Shown here: positions 48,100-57,116 of the stretch, in pieces
Layout: every line of letters begins with the position of its first letter
How positions within the stretch are numbered: the first letter of the stretch is position 1
DNA from: Mycolicibacterium anyangense
Lineage (GTDB): Bacteria > Actinomycetota > Actinomycetes > Mycobacteriales > Mycobacteriaceae
Length of the DNA: 64,000 nucleotides
Assembly (NCBI RefSeq): GCF_010731855.1
Contig: NZ_AP022620.1
Span: forward strand, 4,464,001-4,528,000
Direction: 5' to 3'
The notes under the pieces: generated by a model
What the model saw: the letters and a program-made list of their open reading frames with translations, nothing else
Told to the model about the DNA's origin: nothing
The model's database searches: none
Translations under genes and position numbers: made by a program

Positions 48100-49437
48100 G
48101 TGAGGTGGCCCGGACGTAGCACGTCCCTGCGCACCAGGGTGGCGATCGCCGCCACCTTGGCCGCCGCGATCGTGGTGGCGCTGCTGGCCGTTCTGACCTC
48201 CTTCGTGCTCGCGAACAACGATGCGGCACAACTGGACAAGCGTCTGGAATCGATCGTCGACGCCAGCATGTACCCTGAGCAACTCCAGGACCCCAAGCAC
48301 GGTGTCCTGACCACGGGACGGTCCCGCTCCACCGGACAGGTGATGTTCCAGCGCGGCTTCCAACTGCCGCCGCTACCGCCGGGCACCGCCACCGTCGACG
48401 TCAACGGGGTGGACTACCGGGTGCGAACCGTGCCGGTCGAGCAGGCCGGCGGCGTCTTGGTCTCGATCGCCATCCGCGAGGACAACATCCTGCTGAGCCG
48501 CGCGCGAATTCCGATGTACATCCTCGTCGGCTCCATCGCGCTGCTGGTGGCGGCCGGTCTGGGCTGGCTGCTGGCCGGCCCCGCGGTACGCCCGCTGCGC
48601 CGGCTCACCGAGCAGACCCGCCGGCTCGGCAAGGGCACCGAGCAGATGGAGCCCGTGCACGGTGCCAAGGAAGCCGAGGACCTGTCGGAGGCCATGGCCC
48701 AGATGCTGCGCCGGCTCGCCGATGCCCAAGTGGCAACCACGAATTCGCTGCAGGCCGCCCAGGATTTCGCCGCCAACGCCGCGCACGAGTTGCGGACCCC
48801 GCTGACCGCGATGCGGGCCGATCTGGACACCCTGCGTATCCACGATCTGCCTGCCGAGGAACGCGCGGAAGTCGTGGCCGACCTGTCCCGGGCGCAGCGC
48901 CGGGTGGAGGCCATCATCACCGCCCTGGGGCAGCTGGCATCCGGGCAGTTGGCCCGCGAAGAGGATCGCGAACTGATCGACGTCGCCGAGATGCTCGACC
49001 GGGTGGCCCGGGAGAACATGCGCGCCGATACCGCGGTCGACATCACGGTGGAGGCCGACGACGCCGGCACCATCTGGGGATGGCCCGCGGGATTGCGCCT
49101 GGCAGTGGACAATCTGGTGCGCAACGCCGTTACGCACGGTCAAGCGACCCGCATCGTGCTCACCGCGCGCCGCCGCGAACCGGATCTGGTCATCACCGTC
49201 GACGACAACGGCCGCGGCCTGCCCGCCGAGGAGCATGACGCCGTGCTGGGGCGCTTCTCCCGGGGAAGCACCGCGGCCGTGGGTGGGTCAGGCCTCGGAT
49301 TGGCGCTGGTCGCTCAGCAGGCTGCGCTGCACGGCGGCGGAATCGCGTTGTCCGACGGACCGTTGGGCGGATTGCGCGCGACCCTGACAGTGTCGACGAC
49401 GGCGCAACCCGTCACCACGGCGGACCGGGCCTCCTAG
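48100..49437 (+). CDS. Sensor histidine kinase, PrrB-like
   Basis: 445 residues. Membrane helices at about 13-37 and 133-155 flank an extracellular sensor of about 95 residues. HAMP, HisKA with the phosphorylated His in NAAHELRTPLT, and HATPase with N box (DNLVRNAVTHG), DDNGRGLP and GGSGLGLAL. Partner of the preceding regulator. Signal unknown; the adjacent hemophore-like gene raises the possibility of heme or redox sensing. Its stop overlaps the convergent DUF3054 stop by four bases. Confidence 0.92.
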   Translation: MRWPGRSTSLRTRVAIAATLAAAIVVALLAVLTSFVLANNDAAQLDKRLESIVDASMYPEQLQDPKHGVLTTGRSRSTGQVMFQRGFQLPPLPPGTATVDVNGVDYRVRTVPVEQAGGVLVSIAIREDNILLSRARIPMYILVGSIALLVAAGLGWLLAGPAVRPLRRLTEQTRRLGKGTEQMEPVHGAKEAEDLSEAMAQMLRRLADAQVATTNSLQAAQDFAANAAHELRTPLTAMRADLDTLRIHDLPAEERAEVVADLSRAQRRVEAIITALGQLASGQLAREEDRELIDVAEMLDRVARENMRADTAVDITVEADDAGTIWGWPAGLRLAVDNLVRNAVTHGQATRIVLTARRREPDLVITVDDNGRGLPAEEHDAVLGRFSRGSTAAVGGSGLGLALVAQQAALHGGGIALSDGPLGGLRATLTVSTTAQPVTTADRAS

Positions 49438-49811
49438 CCGCGGCGCTTGCCGACCAGCACCGCGATGGCGCGCCAGCCCAGCAGGAACAGCGCGGTGACC
49501 ACAGAGGCCACCACGATGAAGCTGACGGCGACGCCTTGGGAACTGGCCTTGCGCAACAACATTCCGACGACAACGGTCGAGACCCAGACGATCACACCGG
49601 TTGGCGCAACAGCGGTCGGCGCCCGCCACGCCCGCGCCAACAGCCAGCCGACCAGCGTGCCGGACAGGAACGGCCATGCTGTTTCGGCGATGCCACTGAC
49701 CGTCAGCCCTTCGGCGTGACTACGCCGGCCGATCGTGCAGAACACCACGACCAGAAGCACATCTGCCGCCAAAGCTGCTGCGGTGGAACGGCTTTCGCTA
49801 CGAGTTTCCAT
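49434..49811 (-). CDS. DUF3054 membrane protein
   Basis: 125 residues with four membrane helices. The DUF3054 motif VFCTIGRRSHAEG follows the first helix. Family of unknown function found in actinobacteria. Its start lies 14 bases inside the 3' end of the M23 lipoprotein gene, so it is the last gene of that operon. Confidence 0.85.
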   Translation of the reverse strand: METRSESRSTAAALAADVLLVVVFCTIGRRSHAEGLTVSGIAETAWPFLSGTLVGWLLARAWRAPTAVAPTGVIVWVSTVVVGMLLRKASSQGVAVSFIVVASVVTALFLLGWRAIAVLVGKRRG

Positions 49812-51051
49812 ACGTCATCACATCCAGTACCAGTGGGCCGACGGAGGCTTGTTGAGAGGGTTCGAAACCAGGCTGCAGCACCGCAGGCTGGCCGGCCAGC
49901 AGGGGATCGATGTCGGCGGCCGATGCCACTCGATTGACCAACCGGAATCCGTTGAGTACGAACGGAAGTCCATCGGACAACAGTGGGTCGGGGGTGCTCA
50001 TCACATGGAAATGCAGATGTGGCGCACTGGAATTGCCGCTGTTACCCAGCTCGGCGATCGTCTGCCCGGAGGTCAACGCCTCGCCGACCTTGACCCGAAC
50101 ACTGCCGGGCTTCAGGTGCGCGTAGAACGCGTAGTTCCCGCCGCCGATGTCCTGGACGATGTAGTTGCCGCCGTACTGGTCCAACGTCAGACCGGTGGGG
50201 TTCTTGCCGGGCACCTGGTCGGGCAGGCCGTCGACCACCGCGACCACCGGTCCGTCGGACACCGCGTGGATCGCCGCGCCGTAATAGGGATAGCTCGACA
50301 GCTTGGTCGGATCGCCGACGAGCATCCGCGCGTCCGGCTGCAACTGCACGTAGTCGACGGCGAACCGTTCGGCGACCCACAGTCCACCGTTGAGTGGGTT
50401 GACGGCCATCCGATGGTCGGTCATCGCGCAGCAGCTGTTGCCGTCCAGCCAGTTCGGGCCGGCCAGCGGTGGCGCGATCGCGACCGCTTTGCGGTCTTGT
50501 ACCGGTGTCGGCGCCAGCGACTCGCGCAGGGTCGGCGGCAGCAGGGGTGGCGACGGGTTGGCCACCGAGACCGACAGCGTGTGAGTCAGTTCGCCGGGTA
50601 CCGCACTGCCGGCCGCCGAGTCGATCGACACATCGATCCAGATCAGGGCGCTCTGCCCGGGGCCGACCTTGGTGGTCGGTGCGCCGGGGTTGCCCGCCAC
50701 CCGCATCCAGTAACCGAGCGAGTCACCGGCCAGCGACAGCAGCGTGCGGTCGGCGCCCATGACGTCCACTGAATTGACGGTGACCTCCTGGCCGAGCATG
50801 TTGGTCAGCGCGAGTTCATAGGCCAGATGGGTCTTGCCGTCGGTGGCCCGTACCGGGACCGGGGCCGCGATCACCGAGCCGGTGACCGGAGTGAAGGCCG
50901 CGGGCTGCTTGACCGCCGAGGTGCGTGCCGCGGTCCCCGTTGGCGTCGTCGGCACGGTGACCGTCGTCCGGGTGGTATCGGTGCAAGACGTCAGGGCCAC
51001 CAGCGTGGCCATGCTGATCGCAGCGCACACCACCCGGCCCCGTTGCTGCAT
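49798..51051 (-). CDS. M23 peptidase-domain lipoprotein
   Basis: 417 residues from ATG 51051; a TTG four codons upstream is less likely. Lipobox LTSC with Cys23, then a Thr/Pro-rich linker. Middle domain of about 130 residues with beta-sandwich character (LTNMLGQEVTVNSVDVMG). The C-terminal M23/LytM-type domain has HLHFHVM and YIVQDIGGGNYAFYAHLKPGS. The usual upstream H-x-x-x-D zinc ligand is not obvious: DHRMAVN and ERFAVDYV stand in its place. It is therefore either an unusual or a catalytically weak M23 protein acting on peptidoglycan outside the membrane. Confidence 0.82.
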   Translation of the reverse strand: MQQRGRVVCAAISMATLVALTSCTDTTRTTVTVPTTPTGTAARTSAVKQPAAFTPVTGSVIAAPVPVRATDGKTHLAYELALTNMLGQEVTVNSVDVMGADRTLLSLAGDSLGYWMRVAGNPGAPTTKVGPGQSALIWIDVSIDSAAGSAVPGELTHTLSVSVANPSPPLLPPTLRESLAPTPVQDRKAVAIAPPLAGPNWLDGNSCCAMTDHRMAVNPLNGGLWVAERFAVDYVQLQPDARMLVGDPTKLSSYPYYGAAIHAVSDGPVVAVVDGLPDQVPGKNPTGLTLDQYGGNYIVQDIGGGNYAFYAHLKPGSVRVKVGEALTSGQTIAELGNSGNSSAPHLHFHVMSTPDPLLSDGLPFVLNGFRLVNRVASAADIDPLLAGQPAVLQPGFEPSQQASVGPLVLDVMTYGNS

Positions 51052-51075
51052 TGTTGAATTCAAACACAGGTCTGG

Positions 51076-52254
51076 TCAGCGAAGGCGGTCGTCGTCGGTC
51101 CCGGGATCAGGGGGTGGTAGCGGCCCCTGTAGGGCGGTGTCGGTCGGGTCGGTGGGGCGGCGCTGCTCGGCGGAGTCGTCGGCAGCGGCGAGTTCGTCGA
51201 AGACGGGGTCGGGGTCGAGCGCGCCTTCGGTGCGGAACATGAAGAAGAACACCACCCAGCCGATCGCTGAGATGAAAATCCAGCTGACCAGCCGGTAGAT
51301 CAGCATCGCCGAGATGGCGTCGGGCAGCGTCATGCCGCTGGAGACCAGACCGGGGACCAGGACGGCTTCCACCACCAGCAGCCCGCCGGGCATCAGCGGG
51401 ATCGACCCGACCGCGCGGGCCGCCGCGTAGGCGACCGTGAGGCCGGCCAGTGACGGTGTGCCGCCGGCGGCGTACGCCGCGAAGGCCAGGCAGGCGACAT
51501 CGGCGACCCAGTTGAACAGGGACCAGCTGAACGCCACCCCCAGTTCACGACGGTTCAGGCTCACCGACTCCAGCTGGGCCAGGGTCTCGCGCCACTTGCG
51601 CAGGCCGGTTTCCGGCGGCTTGGCCCGCACCGAGTTCACCCAGCCCAGCACCCGCACGCCGATTCCGTCGATCAGTTCGGGACGCGTCGCCACCGCCTGG
51701 GCGAGCAGCAGCAGTGCGACGAACCCGCCGAGGGTGAACAGCAGCGAGAACGGATTGTTCTTGGCGCCCAACAGGAATGCACCGCCGAGGCCGAGCAGCG
51801 CCAGCCCGACGACCTGCAGCGCGCCCGACATCACCAACTGCCAGGACGCCACCACCGGCGAGGCGCCCCAGGACCGCTGCTGACGGTAGACGAAGGTCGC
51901 CGACAGCACCGGGCCACCGGGCATGGTGGTGCTCAGCGCGTTACCTGCGTAGAACGCCGCCTCCGAACGCCACTGGTGAACGATCACCCCGGCCGAGCGC
52001 AGCAGGGTGCGCTGAATCTGAGCGAAGCTGTGCATCGACAACACCGCGGCCGCCACCGCGGCCAGCACCCACCACCAGTTGGCCGACAGCAGGCTCATCC
52101 ACGCCTTGGCCAGTTGGTCCCACACCAGGGAGGCCTCCACGGCCAGCACGATCAGCGCCAGGCCCAGCACCGCCCACCGGACCCACCACCACTTCCCGCG
52201 GGCCGTGGGTTCGTGTTCCTCGCGGGCGGCGTCGACCGGCGCGTCGTAGGACAT
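51076..52254 (-). CDS. YbhN/LPG-synthase-like membrane protein (Rv0204c-like)
   Basis: 392 residues, about eight membrane helices. Lysylphosphatidylglycerol synthetase transmembrane/UPF0104 family: TTMPGGPVLSATFVYRQQRSWGASP, then GSIPLMPGGLLVVEAVLVPGL. The family includes lipid flippase-like domains; no synthetase domain is attached here. Acidic C-terminal tail. It heads a three-gene same-strand run with the M23 lipoprotein and DUF3054. Confidence 0.87.
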   Translation of the reverse strand: MSYDAPVDAAREEHEPTARGKWWWVRWAVLGLALIVLAVEASLVWDQLAKAWMSLLSANWWWVLAAVAAAVLSMHSFAQIQRTLLRSAGVIVHQWRSEAAFYAGNALSTTMPGGPVLSATFVYRQQRSWGASPVVASWQLVMSGALQVVGLALLGLGGAFLLGAKNNPFSLLFTLGGFVALLLLAQAVATRPELIDGIGVRVLGWVNSVRAKPPETGLRKWRETLAQLESVSLNRRELGVAFSWSLFNWVADVACLAFAAYAAGGTPSLAGLTVAYAAARAVGSIPLMPGGLLVVEAVLVPGLVSSGMTLPDAISAMLIYRLVSWIFISAIGWVVFFFMFRTEGALDPDPVFDELAAADDSAEQRRPTDPTDTALQGPLPPPDPGTDDDRLR

Positions 52255-52276
52255 CGCAGTTCAGGGTAACGGTGCA

Positions 52277-52311
52277 CGACATCCCGCGACGGATACCGTC
52301 GCGGGATGTCG
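52277..52311 (-). terminator. Strong hairpin after the PGRS-like gene
   Basis: A 16-base perfect stem (52277-52292 with 52296-52311) around an ATA loop, rich in G and C, lying 19 bases beyond the PGRS-like stop (52330) and 22 before the next gene's start (52254), both on the minus strand. No T-run. It probably insulates the two transcripts. Confidence 0.75.
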
Positions 52312-52329
52312 GGTCTGCGGTTGGGGTGA

Positions 52330-55300
52330 CTACGTGGTCGGTGTCTTGGCCGACACGATCGTCAGGTCGTAGTTGGCGACCTGCCACCCTGCCATGAACA
52401 CGCCGATCGGGAGGGCCTTGCCCTGGCCGACATTCGGCCGCGGGGTGGTGCCCGCCGGCGGGTTGTCGGTCATGGAGCTGTCATTGACGTACACCAGTCC
52501 GTTCGCAAGGTCGACCTCGGTCACCACTGCTGCGTGATCGGCCTGGGTGTAGCTGGTGTCCGCCTGCGGAACGAATCCGACGCCGGCCCCGGTCCAGACG
52601 ATCGCGACCGGATAAGCGATCATCGCCGCCTTGCCCTCGGCTAGTGCGGCCTGGAGATCGCGCAGCGCCACCTGACCGCCGGCCTGCGTGGCGTCGTACA
52701 GCGTGCGGGTCGCGGTCACGTTGTAGTGCTGCTCCATCAGCGCGATGGCGTCCTCGGTCGCAACACCGATATCGGTGTTGGCGTCGAGGTACATCTTGTC
52801 GCCGGGCCGCGCCACGCTGTCGGTGGTCTTGGCCCAGGTGACCCACTGCTCCTCGATATCTGCCGGGGGCGTCAGTCCGAGGGCCTGCATGACCGCGGCT
52901 GCCGCGGCCTGCATCTGGCAGTTGGAGTAGCTCTGGCTCACCCAGAACTGCTTGGCCTGCTGAGCATTGCCGTACACCCCGGTGCCGGCGACCGTGACGT
53001 TGACCGTGTCCGCGATGGTGTCGGGCTTCGCTGCGCCGACCATGATGGCCAGGGAGTGCAGCAGTCCCTGGATCATTCCGGCGATCCCGGGCAGCTGCGC
53101 CTGGGTCCCGTTGTCGACGCTCACCGTGAACGAGTCGGTGATGCCGGGATTGATCAGCGCGTCGTTCGCGGTGTAGATGAACGTGCCTGGCTGCTCACCC
53201 GCGACGACCGTGCCGTACTTCGGCTGCTCGGTGACGGTGTAGGTCACCGGGTAGCCGTTGTTGCCGAAACCGTTTGCGGTGACGACGATCTGCTTGTTCG
53301 GCCCGGTGCCTTGGCCGCCGACGTCGAAGGTCAGGCTGGGAGCGCGGTTGAAGAAGATGTAGCCGATCTGACGGCCGATCTCGGACAGGAACGCCGCCGG
53401 CCCCGCCGCGAGGGAATGTGCCCATGCCGATACCGACGCCGATACCGATCCCGGACTGGCGGCCGCCGCTGATGCTGCTGCCGTGACCGCACCCGCCGTG
53501 GGAGACCCGTTGGCGCCGCGCCCGCCGTTCGCACCGGTCACCCCGTTGGGTGTGCCGCCGTCGGCGCCCTCACCCGCTGCACCGCCCTGCCCGCCGGCCC
53601 CGCCGTTTCCGCCGGCGCCCCCGTTGCCGCCGGCGCCACCGTTACCCGCGGTGACGGTGCTGTTGCCACCGGTGCCGCCACCGCCGGCGGATCCACCGAT
53701 ACCGCCCTGGCCGCCGGCGCCACCGTCGCCGGCGGTTCCGCCATTGCCGCCGTTGCCGCCGTTGCCACCCTGAGCGGTGCCGTATGCACCGGTGCCGCCG
53801 GTACCTCCGGCGCCCCCGTTGCCGCCGTCGGATCCTTGGCCGCCGGCCGCGCCCGGGCCGCCGTTGCCGGCGTTTCCGCCGTTGCCGCCGACCGTCTCAT
53901 CGGTCGACGTGAGGCCGTTTCCGCCGTTACCGCCCTTACCGCCCTTGCCGCCGGCGCCGCTGCCGCCGGCCTCGCCGTTGGCGGTGAAGACGAAGAACAC
54001 TGCTCCGGTACCTGGCGCGCCGCCGCTTGCCCCGCCGGGGCCACCGGCGCCGCCGTCTCCGCCGTTTCCGCCGAGCAGTCCGGGGGCGATGCTGTCCGGG
54101 CTGGGTGAGTAGCCGGTTCCGCCCTGACCGCCGTCACCGCCGGGGCCGCCACTGCCGCCATTGCCGCCGGAACCGAGGATCCAGCTGCCGTTGCCGCCGC
54201 GACCGCCCGAGCCGCCCGCGCCACCGGGGGAACCTGCGGTGCCGTTGATGGAGTTGCCGGGGACCTTGCCGGGATCGGCGCCGTTAATTCCGACGTAGCC
54301 GTCCTGGCCCAGTCCACCGGCGCCACCGTCGCCACCGGCACCGAACACCGACAGCAGACCTACGTTGCCGCCGTCTCCACCGTCACCGCCGCCGATTCCG
54401 CCGTTGCCCCCGTTGCCGCCACTGCCGGCCCACAACCCTCCGTGTCCGCCGTTGCCGCCGTTGCCGCCGTGGTCGGTGGCGGTGACGCCCTTGGTCGGGC
54501 TGTTGCCGCCTGCGCCGCCGTTACCGCCGAAGGCCAGCAGGGAGAACAGGCCGCCGTTGCCGCCGTCACCGCCACGGCCGCCGAAGCTGCCGCCGCCGCC
54601 GGCCCCGCCATGTCCGGCGCTGGCGCCACCGGTGCCATTGGTGCCCCAGATCGTGAACAGTCCGGTGTCACCGCCGTTGCCGCCGGCACCGCCGGTCTGC
54701 CCGTTCTGGATCGCGGCACCACCGGCTCCGCCGTCGGCGCCATCGCCCAGGAACACCCCGCCGTTGCCGCCGCGGCCGCCGTTCCCACCGTGGTAGGACC
54801 CGGTCGACCGGCCGCCGTCGCCGCCGACACCACCGTTGCCGGCCAGGCCGGCCGAACCACCCCGGCCTCCCGTCGACCCCGCCTCGACCTGGGCTCCAGC
54901 GCCGCCCGCGCCGCCGTTACCGGCGATCAGACCGCCGCGGCCGCCGTTGCCGCCTGCGCCGCCGTTGACGGTGGCGACCCCGGCGCCGCCGGCTCCGCCG
55001 TCACCGAACCAGCCGGCGCTGCCGCCGTTGCCGCCGTTGAAACCGTTGCCGCCGTTGCCGAAAACTCCGCTGTTGCCGCCATTGCAGGCCGTGCCCGCCG
55101 CGCAGGTCTCTGCGGTCCAGGAGTAGCCGTTGCCGGCGAGAATTCCGGCATTGGGGTTCGCCGCCGTCCCGTCGCCGACAAAGATCCGGATGATGCTCTC
55201 GGGTGTGGGGGCGGTGAACGTCGAGAGCTTGGCGGTCGCCGAGGCAGCTGCGGGCTTCGATGTCACGATCGCCGAGTCGGCACTCGTGGTGGCAGCGGCG

Positions 55301-55689
55301 CTCGCGGCTACCTCGGTCGCCTTCTTACCCGAGGTGGCCGTCCGCTTTGCGGGTGTACTCGGATCGCTGTTCGCAGAGCGTGCCTTCTGGGCTGTTTTCG
55401 GCGATGCCGCACCTCCGGTCGCCCTGGACGGACCGGCCGTGGACGAGCTGCTCGATGCCGACGGCCCTTTGGACCCGCCCGCCCCGGCGCTGTCGGCCGA
55501 TGCCACCGGCATCGAGGCGACGGCGGCGCCGACCCCGAGGGCAACCGCCGACGCGCCGAGCCAGGTCCATGCGTACGACTTGTGAAGTGCCGCAAGGCCA
55601 TACTCGACTCGGCTTAGCTGCATGCCGCTCTTCGTCGGGCCACCACGACGCCCACCGACATGGGCGGTTCTCGAGACAGCAGTATCCAT
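52330..55689 (-). CDS. PGRS-like Gly-rich secreted protein with C-terminal C39-type cysteine peptidase domain
   Basis: 1119 residues from ATG 55689 (a GGGGGGG run nine bases upstream); GTG 55719 is an alternative. Order: short basic start; LHKSYAWTW and hydrophobic signal segment (about residues 35-65, VASADS); Ser/Ala/Thr/Lys linker; about 540 residues of GGxGGxG repeats of PE_PGRS style; an Ala/Ser hinge; a beta domain like bacterial Ig/cadherin repeats (TYTVTEQPKYGTVVAG, FIYTANDAL); and a C39-type domain of about 190 residues. Catalytic candidates: Cys (codon 52920-52918, SNCQMQAA), His (52556-52554, ADHAAVV), Asp (52482-52480, VYVNDSS). No PE domain. Surface exposure and proteolysis are inferred. 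Confidence 0.8.
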   Translation of the reverse strand: MDTAVSRTAHVGGRRGGPTKSGMQLSRVEYGLAALHKSYAWTWLGASAVALGVGAAVASMPVASADSAGAGGSKGPSASSSSSTAGPSRATGGAASPKTAQKARSANSDPSTPAKRTATSGKKATEVAASAAATTSADSAIVTSKPAAASATAKLSTFTAPTPESIIRIFVGDGTAANPNAGILAGNGYSWTAETCAAGTACNGGNSGVFGNGGNGFNGGNGGSAGWFGDGGAGGAGVATVNGGAGGNGGRGGLIAGNGGAGGAGAQVEAGSTGGRGGSAGLAGNGGVGGDGGRSTGSYHGGNGGRGGNGGVFLGDGADGGAGGAAIQNGQTGGAGGNGGDTGLFTIWGTNGTGGASAGHGGAGGGGSFGGRGGDGGNGGLFSLLAFGGNGGAGGNSPTKGVTATDHGGNGGNGGHGGLWAGSGGNGGNGGIGGGDGGDGGNVGLLSVFGAGGDGGAGGLGQDGYVGINGADPGKVPGNSINGTAGSPGGAGGSGGRGGNGSWILGSGGNGGSGGPGGDGGQGGTGYSPSPDSIAPGLLGGNGGDGGAGGPGGASGGAPGTGAVFFVFTANGEAGGSGAGGKGGKGGNGGNGLTSTDETVGGNGGNAGNGGPGAAGGQGSDGGNGGAGGTGGTGAYGTAQGGNGGNGGNGGTAGDGGAGGQGGIGGSAGGGGTGGNSTVTAGNGGAGGNGGAGGNGGAGGQGGAAGEGADGGTPNGVTGANGGRGANGSPTAGAVTAAASAAAASPGSVSASVSAWAHSLAAGPAAFLSEIGRQIGYIFFNRAPSLTFDVGGQGTGPNKQIVVTANGFGNNGYPVTYTVTEQPKYGTVVAGEQPGTFIYTANDALINPGITDSFTVSVDNGTQAQLPGIAGMIQGLLHSLAIMVGAAKPDTIADTVNVTVAGTGVYGNAQQAKQFWVSQSYSNCQMQAAAAAVMQALGLTPPADIEEQWVTWAKTTDSVARPGDKMYLDANTDIGVATEDAIALMEQHYNVTATRTLYDATQAGGQVALRDLQAALAEGKAAMIAYPVAIVWTGAGVGFVPQADTSYTQADHAAVVTEVDLANGLVYVNDSSMTDNPPAGTTPRPNVGQGKALPIGVFMAGWQVANYDLTIVSAKTPTT
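53505..55090 (-). repeat. PGRS-type GGNGG/GGAGG coding repeat
   Basis: About 1.6 kb of degenerate nine-base-like units (on the plus strand CCGCCGTTGCCGCC-type) encoding Gly-Gly-x repeats within the gene above. Long repeat arrays of this kind recombine and vary in length, and can disturb assembly. Confidence 0.85.
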
Positions 55690-55765
55690 CAACCAATTCC
55701 CCCCCCGTTTGGGATCCACTTCAACCCGGACACCGACGGTCTGACCTCGCCCCCCGGCAAAACGG

Positions 55766-55771
55766 ACTATA
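55766..55771 (-). promoter_or_regulatory. Possible -10 element of the PGRS-like gene
   Basis: TATAGT on the minus strand, about 77 bases before the ATG at 55689, close to the consensus TANNNT. The -35 region is not convincing. The divergent AI-2E gene starts at 55865. Confidence 0.3.
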
Positions 55772-55864
55772 GGTCTAATTTTCCCCGGCGTCTATAACTC
55801 CGTCGATCGTCGAGCCGGTTCGGTTTGCGCGGGCGCCGACTCCGTCGACCATTAGGCTGGCCGC

Positions 55865-57016
55865 ATGCCGGCGAGCCCAACTTCAGACGACGACGCGGTC
55901 GACCCGCTGATCCGCCAGGCCGCGGCCTGGTCGTGGCGCCTGCTGGTGATCGGCGGCGTGATCGCGGTACTGCTGTGGCTGGTCGCCGAACTCCAGGTGA
56001 TCATCGTGCCGGTGGCCCTGGCCACGATGGTGGCCGCACTGATGTTGCCGGTGGTGGACTGGCTGGATCGGCGTGGTGCGCCGCGCGGCGGTGCGGTGGC
56101 GTTGGTGATCCTGGGCGGGTTCGGGATTTTCGGTGGCATCCTGACTTTCGTTGTCAGCCAATTCGTTTCGGGCCTGCCGAGCCTGGTCGAACAGGTCACC
56201 CGCAGCATCGACAGCCTGCGCAACTGGCTCATCGAGGGGCCCGCGCACCTCAGCCGCGAACAGATCGACAACGCGGGCAACACCGCGATCAAGGCGCTGC
56301 GGGACAACCAGGAGAAGCTCACCACGGGGGCGCTGTCCACCGCTGCCACCCTGACCGAGATCATCACCGGCGCGTTCCTGGTGTTGTTCACACTGATCTT
56401 CCTGCTGCACGGTGGACGCAACATCTATGAGTTCGTCACCCGAATCGTGCCCCGCGGACCCCGGGAACGGGTGCGAGCGGCAGGTAAGGCGGGCTTCGGC
56501 TCGCTGATCGGCTATGTGCGGGCCACGTTCCTGGTGGCATTGGTCGACGCCGTCGGCATCGGCACCGGCCTGGCCATCATGGGTGTCCCGTTGGCTCTGC
56601 CGCTGGCCTCGCTGGTGTTCCTGGGCGCCTTCATTCCGCTGGTCGGTGCGGTGGTCAGCGGTCTGCTGGCCGTCATCGTCGCCCTGCTCGCCAAGGGCTT
56701 CGTCTACGCCCTCATCACACTCGGGTTGATCGTCGCGGTCCAGCAGTTGGAGGCGCACATCCTGCAGCCGTTCGTGATGGGCCGCGCCGTCGCGATCCAT
56801 CCACTGGCGATCGTGTTGGCTATCACCGCAGGCGGTGTGCTGGCCGGCATCGTCGGCGCGCTGCTGTCCGTCCCGCTGGTGGCGTTCCTCAACAGCGCCA
56901 TCCGGGTGCTGATCGCGGACGATCCCGAGCAGGAGGCCGCCGAACTCGAGGACGCCGACGATGCGGTGGTGATCGCGGCCAAACCGGACGAAGTACCGCC
57001 GAGCTCCACCGACTGA
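55865..57016 (+). CDS. AI-2E family permease (Rv0205-like)
   Basis: 383 residues with about eight membrane helices. UPF0118/AI-2E family: two helix clusters flank an amphipathic central part ([21 protein letters not shown]). The C-terminal signature [23 protein letters not shown] followed by [17 protein letters not shown] is present. Function in mycobacteria is unknown; no evidence for autoinducer transport. Acidic tail. Convergent with mmpL3, with a strong hairpin in between. Confidence 0.9.
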   Translation: MPASPTSDDDAVDPLIRQAAAWSWRLLVIGGVIAVLLWLVAELQVIIVPVALATMVAALMLPVVDWLDRRGAPRGGAVALVILGGFGIFGGILTFVVSQFVSGLPSLVEQVTRSIDSLRNWLIEGPAHLSREQIDNAGNTAIKALRDNQEKLTTGALSTAATLTEIITGAFLVLFTLIFLLHGGRNIYEFVTRIVPRGPRERVRAAGKAGFGSLIGYVRATFLVALVDAVGIGTGLAIMGVPLALPLASLVFLGAFIPLVGAVVSGLLAVIVALLAKGFVYALITLGLIVAVQQLEAHILQPFVMGRAVAIHPLAIVLAITAGGVLAGIVGALLSVPLVAFLNSAIRVLIADDPEQEAAELEDADDAVVIAAKPDEVPPSSTD

Positions 57017-57081
57017 GACGCACGGAGCTTCACCAACTTGGGCTCGCCGAGATCGACGAAATGGCGTGCGCCACTTGGTCT

Positions 57082-57111
57082 TTCCCGCCCAAACGTCGGT
57101 TTGGGCGGGAA
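57082..57111. terminator. Perfect bidirectional hairpin between Rv0205-like gene and mmpL3
   Basis: TTCCCGCCCAAAC (57082-57094) pairs with GTTTGGGCGGGAA (57099-57111) around GTCG. It sits in the 100-base convergent gap between stops at 57016 and 57117 and should terminate both transcripts. Confidence 0.8.
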
Positions 57112-57116
57112 TGGGG

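Noticed and set aside
46587..48404. 605-codon minus-strand frame
   Set aside because: Antisense to hemophore-like genes and the response regulator, all of which have clear motifs.
53777..54112. Pro-rich plus-strand frames opposite the PGRS-like gene
   Set aside because: Complement of Gly codons reads as Pro; no independent evidence of expression.
53505..55090. Repetitive block considered as CRISPR or tandem non-coding repeat
   Set aside because: Units are degenerate, in frame and encode Gly-Gly-x; no constant repeat with unique spacers.
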